A stretch of 64,000 bases of DNA. Source: Blumeriella jaapii (lineage: Eukaryota; Ascomycota; Leotiomycetes; Helotiales; Drepanopezizaceae). How positions within the stretch are numbered: position 1 is the first letter of the stretch; each line of letters starts with the position of its first letter. Both the position numbers and the translations under genes were made by a program. Under the pieces are notes generated by a model that ran no database searches, was not told where the DNA came from, and worked only from the letters and a program-made list of their open reading frames with translations. Below are positions 23,133-34,773 of this stretch, one piece after another. Location: positions 186,001 through 250,000 of the forward strand of contig VWND01000080.1 in assembly GCA_009599575.1 (NCBI GenBank). Direction: 5' to 3'.

Positions 23133-23739
23133 TCATGCGCCCCCCTCCTGAGGCTCGTCAGTACAGGTTCGTGGGGGTCGTTTCGGGTGCGGATGTCGCA
23201 AGAGCAGGAGGAGAGAATACCTTTCTCTGGCCCACGAAGAATCCCAGGCCGAAGGTCTCGGTGGTGAAGGTGATCGTGGATCCCTTGGGGACTGCCTCAC
23301 ATTAGCCAAGCCCCCGCCAGAATCCTCGTCTCGCCACGATCCCAACTTTCACATCATTCATCCCAACCAGAACCATCCAATACCATGTAACCCCATCTGG
23401 AGCCATCTCCGCGATGCCAATGAGCGGCTCCAGAAGAGCGTGCGATGCCGGAGGGGGTTGGGGGTGGGATTCACAATAAAACACGTCTCCCTTCACAGCG
23501 TGCACTTTCTGACCCGACCCATCGCTGATGTCGAACTCCCCATCGACGATGATTTTCATCTCGTGGTACGTGTACTCGTAGATCAGCGGCGTCCCCTTCT
23601 CCAGCCTGTAGAAGCCTGCCGCGATGGGCGCGGCGGCGTCTGTGGAGACGGCGATGTCGCCAAGGAAGGCGTTCTCGTTGGCGATGAGCGGCGGCTTGAA
23701 GGAGCTCTGCGCGGCTTTGTGGTAGGTGAAGGCGGACAT
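23133..23739 (-). CDS. Cupin protein, ethanolamine-utilisation EutQ-like
   Basis: Exons 23739-23475, 23291-23221 and 23147-23133 (introns 183 and 73 bp; donors GTGAAT and GTATTC) give 116 aa. A single cupin barrel is visible: MSAFTYHKAAQSSFKPPLIA, then the LIYEYTYHEMKIIVDGEFDI strand pair, then GDVFYFPKGSTITFTT across the first junction, ending GLGFFVGQRKEGGA. The YPKGS and GQRKEG ends are typical of the fungal EutQ-like cupins. The GxxxxHxE-type metal motif is only partly present (YHEMK). In bacteria EutQ is an acetate kinase of ethanolamine breakdown. Fungal members are stand-alone and uncharacterised, so no reaction is claimed. The tiny last exon codes only EGGA plus stop. Confidence 0.85.
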
Positions 23740-25177
23740 TCTAGGCTCTGTTATAGAGGCGGAGATGGAGTCGGGGAGGTTTTGGTGGTCTTTTTGCTGA
23801 GGAGTGAGCCCTCGTTAGCGTTGGACATATGACAGCGAGAAGATTGATGAGGTGGTGAATGGATTGAATGGAACCACAAGATCGGTAAAGATAAATGGCC
23901 ATACTTGGAAGCAAGATCTTAGGTGGCGGATAGAGACAGATACCACGCTGCAGACGGATAGACCAATGGATCAGATGCAAGAAAGAAAGGTAAAGAAGGG
24001 GGAGGCACTCCTCGCAGGAGAGTCTTATATATACCTACCTCTCATCCCACATTCGCATCAACCATTCAACAACCAAGCTCACGTCACCTCGATCGCAGCA
24101 ACGCAGCCTCGAGCCTATTGTTGGGGATTGTATATCTACTTTGGGCGACGTATGTAGAGAAGAGCCAATCAGCACATGTCATGAACAAACAGGTACAGGA
24201 AAATCTTGGCTAGCTAAAACACGTTGGCGATTCGCGGTGCCTGTACGGGAAAGGATGTCGCTTTTCTTTGTATTACTCTTCCCATTTACCCTGGCCTTTC
24301 CTCGAGCCAGAAACCCCGGCAACACCAATCGACAGCTTCCAGTATCTAGATTACATGGCAAATGCATCAATCTCTTCTGATGGTTGTCCGGGTATGATAT
24401 GGTGGAGCAGTTTCGAAAGTTGGCTTGTCTGCATCCGAGGAGACACAACAGATAAGAAGCTGGAACTTTTGCCCTGAAGCGGTCAAAAGTTTCGCATGCC
24501 AGGGGGGCGAGTCTGATCGGCCGATTGTTTTTCCGAGGGCCTCCTTTCCTCTCACTTTTCCAAGTCAACATCGTTAAGCGAAGATGTCGGCTCCAGTGTT
24601 TTTGGGCCATCATTTGGCTAAGTCTCCAGGAACAGACTGAATTAAGCACAACCATCTCATGTTTGTGTGTAGATTGCAACAAGCTCCATCAAATTTTTGG
24701 TTGCATTCAGCTCTATGTGTATTGCACATGTCATGAACGACTCGCTTAATGTCGATAAAGAAACATCACATATTGCTCATCTGGCACTCAGCGAGGGCTT
24801 CCCTTCCCCACCGAACTGAACTTCGCACTGCTCGCAATCACGAAATTGGAAAAGAAATTTGAATCAACACCAAACTCTGGACACGAAGTTACGAAGATCC
24901 AACGATTTAATCGCAATAGCCAGTTCACCGCCGCGGCAACGAAGCCGACTTATTGTAACACGCGAGCGGGCTTTGCCAAACACGAACACGATGACTTGAA
25001 AAAAAAAAATTAAATATGGGTTAATCTAACGAAATCAATCAATTCTCAGAGTAATACAGATAACAAACAACAAGGTACAAGTTACAAGCTCAGCGCCACG
25101 AATATTCTGCCCCTCCCATTGACCCACCCTTCTCATACACATCCCCAGATGGTACTCGGAGACATTCAACCCGCCAT
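23740..25177. other. Intergenic, nothing recognised
   Basis: The upstream region of the cupin gene (a TATATATA string lies at about 24026) and the 3' flank of the cutinase-like gene. A 167-codon minus-strand frame at 24179-24682 has no domain features and is considered chance. Confidence 0.45.
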
Positions 25178-26061
25178 TTATGCCGTCTTCGTGTAGATCT
25201 TGCTTTGCAGGAAGGTCATGATATCTGCCTTGTATCTTTGCCCGTAAAGGATGGGTGCAGAAGGAGAGCCCGCGCTGGAAGTACTGGCACGAGTAGCGCA
25301 GCATTCCGCGTCCTGTTCGTCACAGAATGACGCCTTTATGATCTCCAGGGCGCATTTAGAATCCTTGGTGCGGGGAGCCGTCTAACAGCAGATCAGTACA
25401 CGATGGCCTCCAGTAAGAGTGGTCTGGGAGGGAGGTCACTCACGCCGGATCCGGTGCAGGTGCCAGCGTTGTTAGGCTCGCCCTCAGTGTGGCGAGGGTC
25501 TCCCATCACGACGGCGGCTCGGACCATGGCGAGCGCTTCGGAGGAGATGGGGGATTCGGTGGTTTCGAGCGCGATGCCATCGTCAGGGCCACCGCAGAGG
25601 GCGTTGTTCACAACATGCGCTCCCTGGGATCACGTTAGCATCTGAACAGGCATCGGTCTTCAGCAGAAAGACTGTGGGCTGGTGCTCACCTGGCCAGCTC
25701 CCGCCAAGATGAATTGCGTGTCTGGGCATTTGGTGTGTAACTCGTTGACGGCTGATACCAAGTCGTCAATCCCTTCCACGACCGAAAGAGCGTAACTTGA
25801 TCCCGCACAGCTGCCGGCCTTGTCGCAGGCAGGGTAACGGATCCAATCGCCCATGGATTGGGGATTTGGCCAGACGCTGCTGATGCCGTTGAGGATGTCT
25901 TGCACGCCCTGGACTCCGTATCCGGGATCGGCGTTGGTCTCGCGCACGCCAAACATGAAAATGTCATGACATTGCGCCTCCTGTCGCTCGGCGAGCTCTA
26001 CGGGAGAGGCAAAAGCCTGGGCGGAAAGGAGCAGAATAGAAGTGGTGGCTGAGAATAACAT
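25178..26061 (-). CDS. CE5 cutinase/acetylxylan-esterase-fold protein, catalytic residues lost
   Basis: Exons 26061-25690, 25623-25444 and 25381-25178 (introns 66 and 62 bp, both donors GTGAG) give 251 aa. The start is the ATG at 26061 because it opens a perfect signal peptide (MLFSATTSILLLSAQAFA). Mature landmarks of carbohydrate esterase family 5 follow: CHDIFMFGVRET with DPGYG, AGSSYALSVVEGIDDLVSAV, GDPRHTEGEPNNAGTCTGSG, and FCDEQDAECC holding the catalytic-type Asp205. The nucleophile elbow, GYSQG in active enzymes, reads GAGQG (121-125), so the Ser position is Gly123. The His expected some 15 residues after the CC pair is absent (ATRASTSSAGSPSAPILYGQ). Frame, splice sites and cysteines are intact, so this looks like a maintained secreted pseudoenzyme rather than a broken gene. 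Confidence 0.85.
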
Positions 26062-28276
26062 TATGAGGAAAAGACTGTGTGCTGTCGCGAGTGACAAATG
26101 TGTGGGGATTAAAAAAAAAAGGAAATACTGCAGGGGAAAGGCGATGAGAGATGAAAAGACTGTGAACGAGTGTGTGTGTGTGATGGAGGAAAGGAAACGA
26201 TACAGCGTGAGGAGAAGATGGTTTATATGTTCGAGTCCCTGGACTGGCCTCAGCTCTCAAGGAGCCCCAACTTCACGGGGTGTTGACGATATGATGCCGA
26301 GCGAACGGCCACAATATTTTTAGATACATGATCTGTGTTTTCCCCTGGACGAACGTAAGACTAGTTTCAAGGGTTTATAGGAGCTGGCCCATTCCTCCTT
26401 GAGTGGGGTCTTGGCTGGTGGTGAGTTGAGTGCCTCTGCTTAAGCTTGAATCTACTTGGAACTTGCAGCTTATTACTTCGTATAATTTCAATGGACATGA
26501 TGTGGTGCGGTTCGCCCTATGGAGAGTTGGTTCATCCCGTTTACAAACATAGAGACCAAAGGTATACCGTTCCAGACAAGCGAAAGACTCGAGCTATACG
26601 GACCATGTCAGGGGCCTCTATCGCAAGCACCCCTGCGAAATGATCCCCTGTGGCAGATCACTGTTTTTTTGCCTGGCCAGTTTCGCAGGGCTTCCGGCGA
26701 AGGTTAAGCGACTTGCATGCTAAACATGTGTATGATGCATGACCACACCTCAGGCTTTGAGTATCTTCAATTCCAATTTGCAGGATCCGACAAAGCAAAG
26801 ATTTCAATAGCAATGCTGTAAGGTACAAGTTTTGCCAGATTCCAGAGCTTCAATGGTACAGTACAGTAGGTGGCCTGAGCTCCCGTATCTGTAACAGGAG
26901 CTTCTCCGCTCCCCTACATTCTCTCTTTCAGATCTCCACATCTCCACATCTCCACATCTCCACATCTCTACATCTCTACAAAACCATCATTACTCAAGCT
27001 ACTTATCTTCTCCTATCTGCTGCACAACCAGCCCTTTCTTTCTCTAAGTTTAGCTTCTCCGATTTAGAACTGCTTGTAGAGGTACCGCCAGAAGGTCATG
27101 GCACCCCCCCGGCAGCCAAGGTAGACACTGTTTAGCCAAACTAGATTAAATACCGTCGAGCTAGATTTCAATCTACATAGTGTAGCAGGCGAAAAATTAT
27201 CTAAATTTAATGCCTTTTCATTAGCGACTTTTGATTGAACATTTCGGACCTCACTTGTTAGCTTATACAACCGCGTTTGCGTGACATCCCATAATCTGTG
27301 GTAGCTAACCGAAAAACAAAAACAAAAACAATCAATACGAATCGAATTTAAAAAACGGCAACATCGCATGAACAGTTAAATAGATTCGGCTGAGCTTGGC
27401 TGTAATAAATCCAGCTTGGCGGTGTTTCTTATATCTTGGCCTGTCTGGGGGCGGCCATAAACATCTGGCAGGTACTGTACTATACTGTACGAGCTCACGA
27501 ACGCGTTGCGATGAGAGTCGTATTCTTTCGCCGCTGATTTGAGCCTGCAAAGAGCTGCCCACTTGGCTCATCATTCCAAAACAACAATCAATGTTTCTTC
27601 TGTTCACCCTTGACAGTCTTGGGGGTGAGGGGTCGGGGTTTCCGCCCCCAGGACACGCAGTGCGTACAACGGATGGTCGAGATCAGGGAGCCCCTTTCGC
27701 CCGAGTAGCCCCTGGGAAAAGAAATCACGGATTAAGGGAACGCTCATACTGTGGAATCTTCTTCTCCTTCTCCCGGGTTTGCTTTGTTGCTTGACTATGT
27801 CTGCCAGCTGCGATCGTCGAGGTCTCTAGCTGTTTCGTGCCGAGTAAGGCACAGTGATGCCGGCGTTTGTGTGTGAAGTGCGATCGTTGATGCATCGAGA
27901 CGCACGGTTTTTGTAATTCAACACAAAAGCGACGGAAGAACAAGCGTAGTGAGCGTGTGCGTCTCGTGCTTCTACCCTTCTATTCAGCTCCGCATTAGCA
28001 TGACGGGTGACCTGTTGCCTTGCGTGTCCTACCTACCTACTTAGGTACCTAGGTACTTAAGGTAGCGTAACCTTCCATGCCATGCCAGTGACAACAACAG
28101 CGAGTACAGCGGTAACAAAAAGGTCAAGCACCAAATCAAAAGTCCATCATGCTCAAGTATATCCAGCCCAGACATCCACACAATCCCACCGGGTTTGTCT
28201 ATTATCTCTCATCAAGACATCGTCCATAATCGCTCCAATACGTCAACATGTTCATACAATCAAGAAGCTACTGTAG
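26062..28276. other. 2.2 kb gene-free stretch
   Basis: No gene is supported. It contains an 8-bp tandem repeat TCTCCACA (about 26933-26980, six copies) and an AT-rich part (about 27120-27420) that may be an eroded repeat. A run of TACC/GGTA tetramers (28028-28066) forms an imperfect inverted repeat around TTAGGTACCTAGG. Confidence 0.45.
26933..26980. repeat. 8-bp tandem repeat TCTCCACA
   Basis: About six direct copies of TCTCCACA, the last two changed to TCTCTACA. Not inside any supported gene. Confidence 0.8.
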
Positions 28277-29735
28277 CTATGCCTTCCCAGCACCGCCACG
28301 GATCCGAGGCTCCAGAGGAAACACCTGTTCCTCCTCTGTAACATCCGCATACAGCTCATCCCAGCGCGCTTTCAGCGGCTCGGGCGTCTCCCAGGCTAGC
28401 TCTGGATCTCGCAGCCACAGACGCAGCAGATGCCGTCTATAGTTCGTTCAGCATCCACCTAGCGCCTTTTTTTTTCCTCACAAAGGGGTATTTGAATCAA
28501 AAGGTCACAGGGGAAGAAGCAGGGAGGAGGAGGAGGATGGAGGTAACGTACTGCTGCTCAGGCGTGTCCGTAAACGCGTCCCTCGCGTGGAAGATGCTCA
28601 GGTTATTGACGTACTGCACGTCGCCCTCCTGGAAGTCGAGCGTCAGGGCGTGCCGCTCGGCGAGGAAGTGCAGCGCGTCGAGGGCCTCGGCCTGTGCCTC
28701 CGTGATGGGTGGGATATCCGGCGAGCGCGGCAGGTGCAGGAAGCCCGTGAAGCCGCGCCGCGCGTACTGGATCACCACGCGCTCGGGGCTGCTGGCTGTC
28801 GCGGGGGTGTGGTGTAGTAGAGGCCGTGTTGAGTACGGTTTGTTGGGGTTGCCATACCTTCATCGCATATTTGCGTCAACTGCTTAGCCCGGGATTCGAA
28901 AGAGATAGAGAGAGAGAGAACCTACCCGTCAAATACCCAGTCTTCGCTTAGGGTCTTGATGATATCCGGCCTCGTCGCCGCCAGCTCGTTGTACACGCGC
29001 CAGCTACTCGCCAGCTTGCTCTCGCCGCCCTCAGCAGCGACGCCCAGGCTGAAGAGACTCACGATGTCGCCGGCGTCTGTGTGGAAGACCTGCTTGTCAG
29101 TCGTGTAGGCCGGCGCGCCGATCATGCCCGCGACGGCCGTCTGGCTGAGATCCTTGATGTGGTTCAGCATGGACGACTGCCGGCGGCCGTCGTCGAGGAC
29201 CTTGGAGTCTTGACGGCCGCGGATGGAGCCAATATAAGAGGACACACCGGCGTAGATGATGATGTTGTCCTCCCGGCCGTAGCGGCTTGGTTGAAGGCCG
29301 CGGAGGACGAAGAAACCGCGGCCTGACTGCAGCTCTGTGGCATGCTGGCGCAGGACCGAAGACAGCGTTGGAAGAGGGAACGTTTCCTGGCTGACGCATC
29401 CAATCGGCTTTCCCAGTACTGCGAAGAACCATCTTGTCAACAACGGTTTTCAGTCATGCCGGAGATTTCAACTCACACTTGAACTTCTTCAGCGCACCAT
29501 CGATCTCTTCCCGATCTTGTTGGCTTAACACTAAAGTCCACTGCCGCTCATCCGTCCAGTCCAGTCCTTCCCACACCAGAGGCCCCGTCAAATACTGAGG
29601 AAATCCTTCCGGCAGCTTTGAATTGCTCGCGTTCGGAGGTCGAATCCTCTCGCTTCGAAGCTGGTACTTCTGGAAGTCGGGGTGGTACGAGATGTCGGGC
29701 TGGTGAGCCAGCGTCTGGGTCTGAGTCGCGGACAT
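28277..29735 (-). CDS. TauD/TfdA-family Fe(II)/2-oxoglutarate dioxygenase
   Basis: Exons 29735-29477, 29418-28926, 28857-28552 and 28436-28277, with donors GTGAGT, GTAGGT and GTACGT, give 405 aa. Family members hydroxylate small molecules such as taurine or related sulfonates using iron, O2 and 2-oxoglutarate. Seen: the HxD iron motif in QVFHTDAGD (His199, Asp201), the distal His in NNLSIFHARDAF (about 341), and an Arg-rich strand after it (RHLLRLWLRDP) for 2-oxoglutarate binding. The N-terminal part has the fungal-type SYHPDFQKYQLR and LVWEGLDWT phrases. Length is normal for fungal members. No signal peptide is present, so it is probably cytosolic. The substrate is unknown; neighbours (Tudor-SN, CE5 protein) give no pathway hint. 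Confidence 0.9.
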
Positions 29736-30372
29736 CTTGGGATCGAGAGCGGTTTAGAAGAGGAGATGAGAAGAACCTGAACGCGACATCTGATCGGACT
29801 TTATACAATTCTCGAGTTGGTGATACCCGGTGGCGACATGATTGCGTGATGGTATTCCCGCTGCGTTACCCCGCCACGGCACGTGCTTGATATAGGAGCT
29901 CGTGTTGACCTGTAGAGAGTTAATGGAACTGTCAATACATGGTAGAAGCAAGAAACAATATTAGTAGGCATCACTCGATTCATCAGAGGTATTGCAGGAG
30001 CCTCCGCTACTCATGCCTGTTTGCTGAAAATCGATGCATTCGCTATGTGAACCAGGCGCTCCCCCCACCCCCCATGCATCCTATCCTACTTAAAGTAGAG
30101 AAAGGTGTTTTTCCAATTTTTGACCCCTTCGTTCTGTACGTATGTATGTACGTAAGCAAGAATGTACCAGGAAAGAAAGCTGGTAAAGAGAAAAGAGAGA
30201 AGACCCCGCGCAATGGATGCGTGCATGCTCGAATTTTGTAAAAGACCCATCATGCATCATGGACGACCGCCAGACTGATCCCAGAGATTCCCCACTCCCC
30301 CCAACTCAAAATAGCAACGAGAACCAGAGATAGCTGGAAAGAACTGAGGCACCCTTGATCCGCGAACAGGAT
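29736..30372. other. Intergenic, nothing recognised
   Basis: Promoter side of the dioxygenase gene and 3' flank of Tudor-SN. No element identified. Confidence 0.4.
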
Positions 30373-33300
30373 CTAGTCCTCTCTCAAATCTCCATACTCC
30401 CAGAGGCCGCGACGCTCAGAAATAGCTTGCTCCTCCTTCTCTCGGAGAGACTTTAGAACATCGCCAAAGCCGCGCTCCCAAGCCTTCAACTTGCGGGGGA
30501 CCATTGCGTGACCGTCGGCAACAATGTCAGAGTTGATGCTATCACTCGCCGTCTTGCTATTCGCGTCGTAAAGCGTGACGTACAAGGTACCATCGGGCGC
30601 AGTGTAATCCACATTGGCGACCAATTGAACACCCTCGGTGGCCTCCGCAATGTACTGGATGGCGTCGGCGAGATAGTCGGTGTTCGTGGGGAACTGCAGG
30701 AGAGAAAGTACTGCGTCCACGGCCTGAGGGCGGAGCTTCGTAGGGGAGAACTGCGGTTGGGTGAGGGGTCGAAGACTAGACCATGGAATCTTCTCCGAGT
30801 TACCGTAGTCGACATAGACAACTTCTGCTTCCTTAGCAGCACGATCATTGGAGCGTATACGAGCTCGGTACCAGGCACCGTCGGCGGTGAACTTGGCTGC
30901 AACGTATTCACCTGCCTTGGGGGGACCAGTGAGTCCGACGTTGTTGGATGGGCTCAAGTGGAACGACTTGAATGCAGACATCATCGTCTCAAGAGCGGAT
31001 GTGCCGGTGCCGATTACTTGGAGCTTCAGCTTGCCGGACTCGTCGATGTGAGTGACCACTACATCGCGGTAGTCCTTTTCGCGCGGGATGACAGTCTCGC
31101 CGTTAGTGCCGTTCGCACGAACATCTTCCTCGTCTGCGACATCATCCTTGGGATCCCAGTTAACCCAGAGATTCTTGTGAGCATTCTTGGCTCGCTGTTG
31201 TGCGGCCAAAAGTTCCGAGGCATTTCCAGCTTGTTCGGCAGAATACTCGTGCACAGTAGCGAGACCTTCCTCGACAAGTATCTTGGCGAAAGACTCCTTG
31301 TTGATGTAGAGCTCACCAATGAATCCACCAACCTTATCAACGTTGTGAACATCAATCTCAACATCGCGTTGTGACAATCGCTTTGTTGCAAGATCGTGCG
31401 CCTCCTGACCAAAAGGTTCGGTTTTGTCATTCGGACCGCGTGCGGATTTGGGTGCTCGGATACCACCAAGGACAAAGTTCATTTTGATCTTTTCGCGGGG
31501 AATCAGAACCACGAATCTCGAGCCTCCCTTAACAAAGTCAACGATTGCTGGAACCTTCTTCTGACGTTGTAGTCCGGAAAGTTGTAATTTAGCCTTTTGA
31601 AGGGTCTCGGATGCGTCCACGTATGACTTTGCCTTGGAAGGTTTGCCAGACCACATGCCCTTCTTCTCCTCCTTGGCCTTTTCTTGTGCAGCCAGGAGTT
31701 CGTCGTAGTTGGGTGCGCGATCCGTGTCATCTCTGCGGTGGCGGATCACCGAAGCCCAACCTTCTTGAACGAGCATCAATCCAACATTCTTGTCGTTGTA
31801 GATGATGGTGGCAACCTCCTTTGCTTCGTATTCCTCCGTGGCGGGTCTTGTTCCGTCGATGCTGAGACGTACGTGCTTTCCGATGATCTTCTTTCGCAGA
31901 AACTCCTTGGCTTCATCTCTGAAAGGCGATTCAGCAGCATCGGTCGGACGTGGGCCTCGGATACTTGAGATGTTGATGCGCTTCTCAACACCAGCTCTGT
32001 TTCGAACGAAGATGACATCGGCGCTGAAGATACGTGTGACTTGAGCCTCCAAGTTTCCTCCGGGGACAGCGTTCTTCGAAACGTAATTGCGGTAGAGACC
32101 TCGCCTATTTAATTGGGCCACTTTCTCGGCATCTCGAAGTAGTGCCATGTTTGCGCCAAGAAGTGTTGAGTGGAAGTCGCTACATCTAGCCAGGCCGTCT
32201 TCGAGGATGTGCTTGGCAATACTTCCTCTTTTCGGATGTATGACCGATGCGATGAGCTGATTCTGTGGGCTCAGGCCAAGGATATCGAGCTTGACATTTC
32301 GCTGTAACAATCGCTGCTCGACGAAGGTTCGGGCCTCGTTTCCGAACTCTTCCGCTGGTTGCGTTTGTCCATTTGAGGGATTCACACGCTCGGTGATCGG
32401 GGCGCGGATGCCGGCAACTAATGTCATGACTGTGGTACGTCAGCAAATCTCCAAGATCGGGCAGCAAGGGATAGACTTACTGTTGACGTGCTCCGTTGGC
32501 GACAAAATAACCCGAACAAGCAGACGGTCCCCGCTGAGTACACGCTCCACCAACCCATCCAGCGTTTGACCCTTGTACTTTTCCATCCATGCCTTAGCAT
32601 TGCCCATATCATGTTGTACCTCGATGCTACTGATCTCTGGGTTCCACAAGCCGAGATGTTCAGCATGAGCCACTTTCTCCAAGTCCTTCAATTGCTTCAA
32701 GTGTTGATGGGCTTCTTCGGAGTCTTCCTTTCGGCCAGCATCTTCTCTCAACTTCAGCCAGCCTAGCTTGATCATCGCCTCGGGAAGCTTGCGGCCATCG
32801 TTCAGGTAGACGATTCCATATTCGCGCTTCGTGTTGGGGATCGTGTAGAGAATCGCAAACTGTACAGTCTTTCCGACAATCAGCTCCCGCAATGCGTCGC
32901 GCGATTCGTATGCTCCGATCTCATCTCCCTCTTTCTTCAGATGGGGCGCCGTGCAGTAAGCCAGGGAAAGAGTTCGCTCGCTGTCGGGTTGCGTAATCGA
33001 GGACAAGATGAGGGTGTCGCCGCTCAGGACGGACTTGACTTGGGCTTGGTGGAGAACCATGTTGCCGTATCGTGCGGGGGGGATTCTGGTCTGGTGTCGG
33101 AGATATCTTCCACGAGGGGGGATCTTCGGCTTCGGAAGCTGGCTGGGTTCGGTATTGATGTTGGGGGCTGGGAAGGAGGCGGGCAAGGCAGCTGGGGAGG
33201 GCTCGATAATGTCAGCAGGTGATCGTGACTGCAATGTAATCTCTGAGCTCGAGCTCGCCGAAGCCGGAACCGGGACTGTAGACTCGGCCAGCCTCGAGGC

Positions 33301-33402
33301 CATGGCCTTGGCCTTGGCCTTGGACTCGGCCACGGCTTTCCAAGACGAGGTGAGGCTGGTCTTGGTTGCCCAACCGATCTTGACAGCGCGGTTGTCTTTC
33401 AT
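30373..33402 (-). CDS. snd1: Tudor staphylococcal nuclease (Tudor-SN/SND1)
   Basis: Exons 33402-32481 and 32429-30373 around a 51-bp intron (GTAAGT...ACAG) give 992 aa from the first ATG. Tudor-SN binds and processes RNA and is linked to stress granules and RISC. Repeated SN-like domains begin at MVLHQAQVKSVLSGDTLIL (residue 115), with later units opening GLVERVLSGDRLLV, TRIFSADVIFVRNRAGVEKR and VVLIPREKIKMNFVLGGIRA. A Tudor domain follows (VGLTGPPKAGEYVAAKFTAD, then VVYVDYGNSEKIPWSSL), and a half SN unit ends at the C-terminus (GLWEYGDLRED). The 114 residues before the first SN unit are low-complexity (Ala/Ser/Pro) and not typical of the family, so translation may start at ATG 33060 instead. 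The strand and the spliced junction (EHVN/IMTLVAG) are secure. Confidence 0.92.
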
Positions 33403-34773
33403 CTTGTCTTGTGTTGTGTTGTGTGCATGCGCAAAGACAAGTACGTGTATTGGGCCAGTGCGACAAGCAGGTGTCTATGGTGTTGTGTGTATGATATCGT
33501 GCGTGGTGTCTATGGCAGTAGAGCGAAGAAGAGTGTGTGAAAGAAGTGGAAGTGTTGTGAGAGTGGAAGTGTTGGACCTGGAAGGAGGTGGTGGAGAGTG
33601 GTGGAGAGTAGTGAGAATGGTAGAGAAGGTCGTCGTGAGCGCAGGTTTAAATACCATGAATCGGAGCGCTGCCTCAGGTCCCAAGAAGGCTGTCTTCGAC
33701 TATTGTCTCCTTTGGCGAGGAGAGTGAATTTGTACACAATCATAGTTCGACTCCACAGCGTTTCGACAATAGGATGCGGTGAATCCAGCAGCTCCGGGGA
33801 AGAGGTCCTCGCAAGCAGACGGACTGCAGCGTCCGCAGATGAAAGCTCAAGAACCAGATGGAAATCGAGGCAGATTCGGATGGCCATTGATTGATTGCGT
33901 TCCAACATATCGCCGTTCTCTTGTTCTTTGCTCCAGACGACGTCGAATTGCGGATTGCGGCAGCCACGGTTGCCAGACGGTAAAGAAACATGATATATCC
34001 ACTCACCTAGCAGTCTAGTTCTATTTGAGCAGTCTTTGCGCAAGCGCTCCAAGATTTCAACGAAAAGGTCGAGAAATGCGGATGGTAAATGAAGTTGAGG
34101 TGAGAAGTGAAGGCCAGAGTATTCACATCTCCAAATAATCGAAAGCTTAGATCGTGTGCCCCTGCCCTGACGTTTGACCCCACTACGCTGGTCTAACCCG
34201 CTTTGGCAGTGATGAACATGTGACTTGGCTATAGTAGTGTGCAGTACATACAGTACAGTACATATGGACCACTGATTATCGAACTTGATATGCGATGTCA
34301 CTCTGTTGTATAGTATACATCATGTCTCAATGACGATATCACCAGAGTGTAACTCTACGAGCCAAACAGCTCGTGGAGTCGGAGCTGTACCTGCATCATG
34401 TATTCTTTTCAACTCTGCGTGACCAGATCTTGGCCTGGTTTGGAGGGGTACCGGGAGGGTTCTTGGGCCACAGGACAAGCCTTCGCGGCAAAAGCCTTAC
34501 GACGAGCAAAACTCCTGATACGCACATGGCCACGTATTTCCTACTATGTACTCGTATCCCAAAGAATAAGCTGATCCGTAGAGTAGAAATGTTTGAAATT
34601 ACGCTTTAGATACAGAATTTTGAATGTGTGTGTTTAGTTCTGCAAACCAAAGCTACTTCAGCTCGTTCGAGAATTGGTAGAGTACAGTATTGTACTGTAC
34701 AGTACAGTACAGTAAATCATTAATGGCTATCTAGCCCCCACATCGATAGAAAATTCTTGAGTCGTGAATGCGT
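33403..34773. other. Intergenic between Tudor-SN and SOD1
   Basis: The Tudor-SN upstream region, with TGTTGTG and GGAAGTG repeats around 33410-33600. Near 34685-34715, GTACAGTA strings repeat (TGTACAGTACAGTACAGTA). No gene supported. Confidence 0.45.

Noticed and set aside
24179..24682. 167-codon minus-strand frame
   Set aside because: Its composition has no domain, signal or periodicity, and neighbouring frames are equally open. Treated as chance.
27064..27369. Possible coding remnant in an AT-rich part, minus strand
   Set aside because: Only a weak helix-like phrase is visible. A transposon relic was considered but no transposase or reverse-transcriptase motif could be read.
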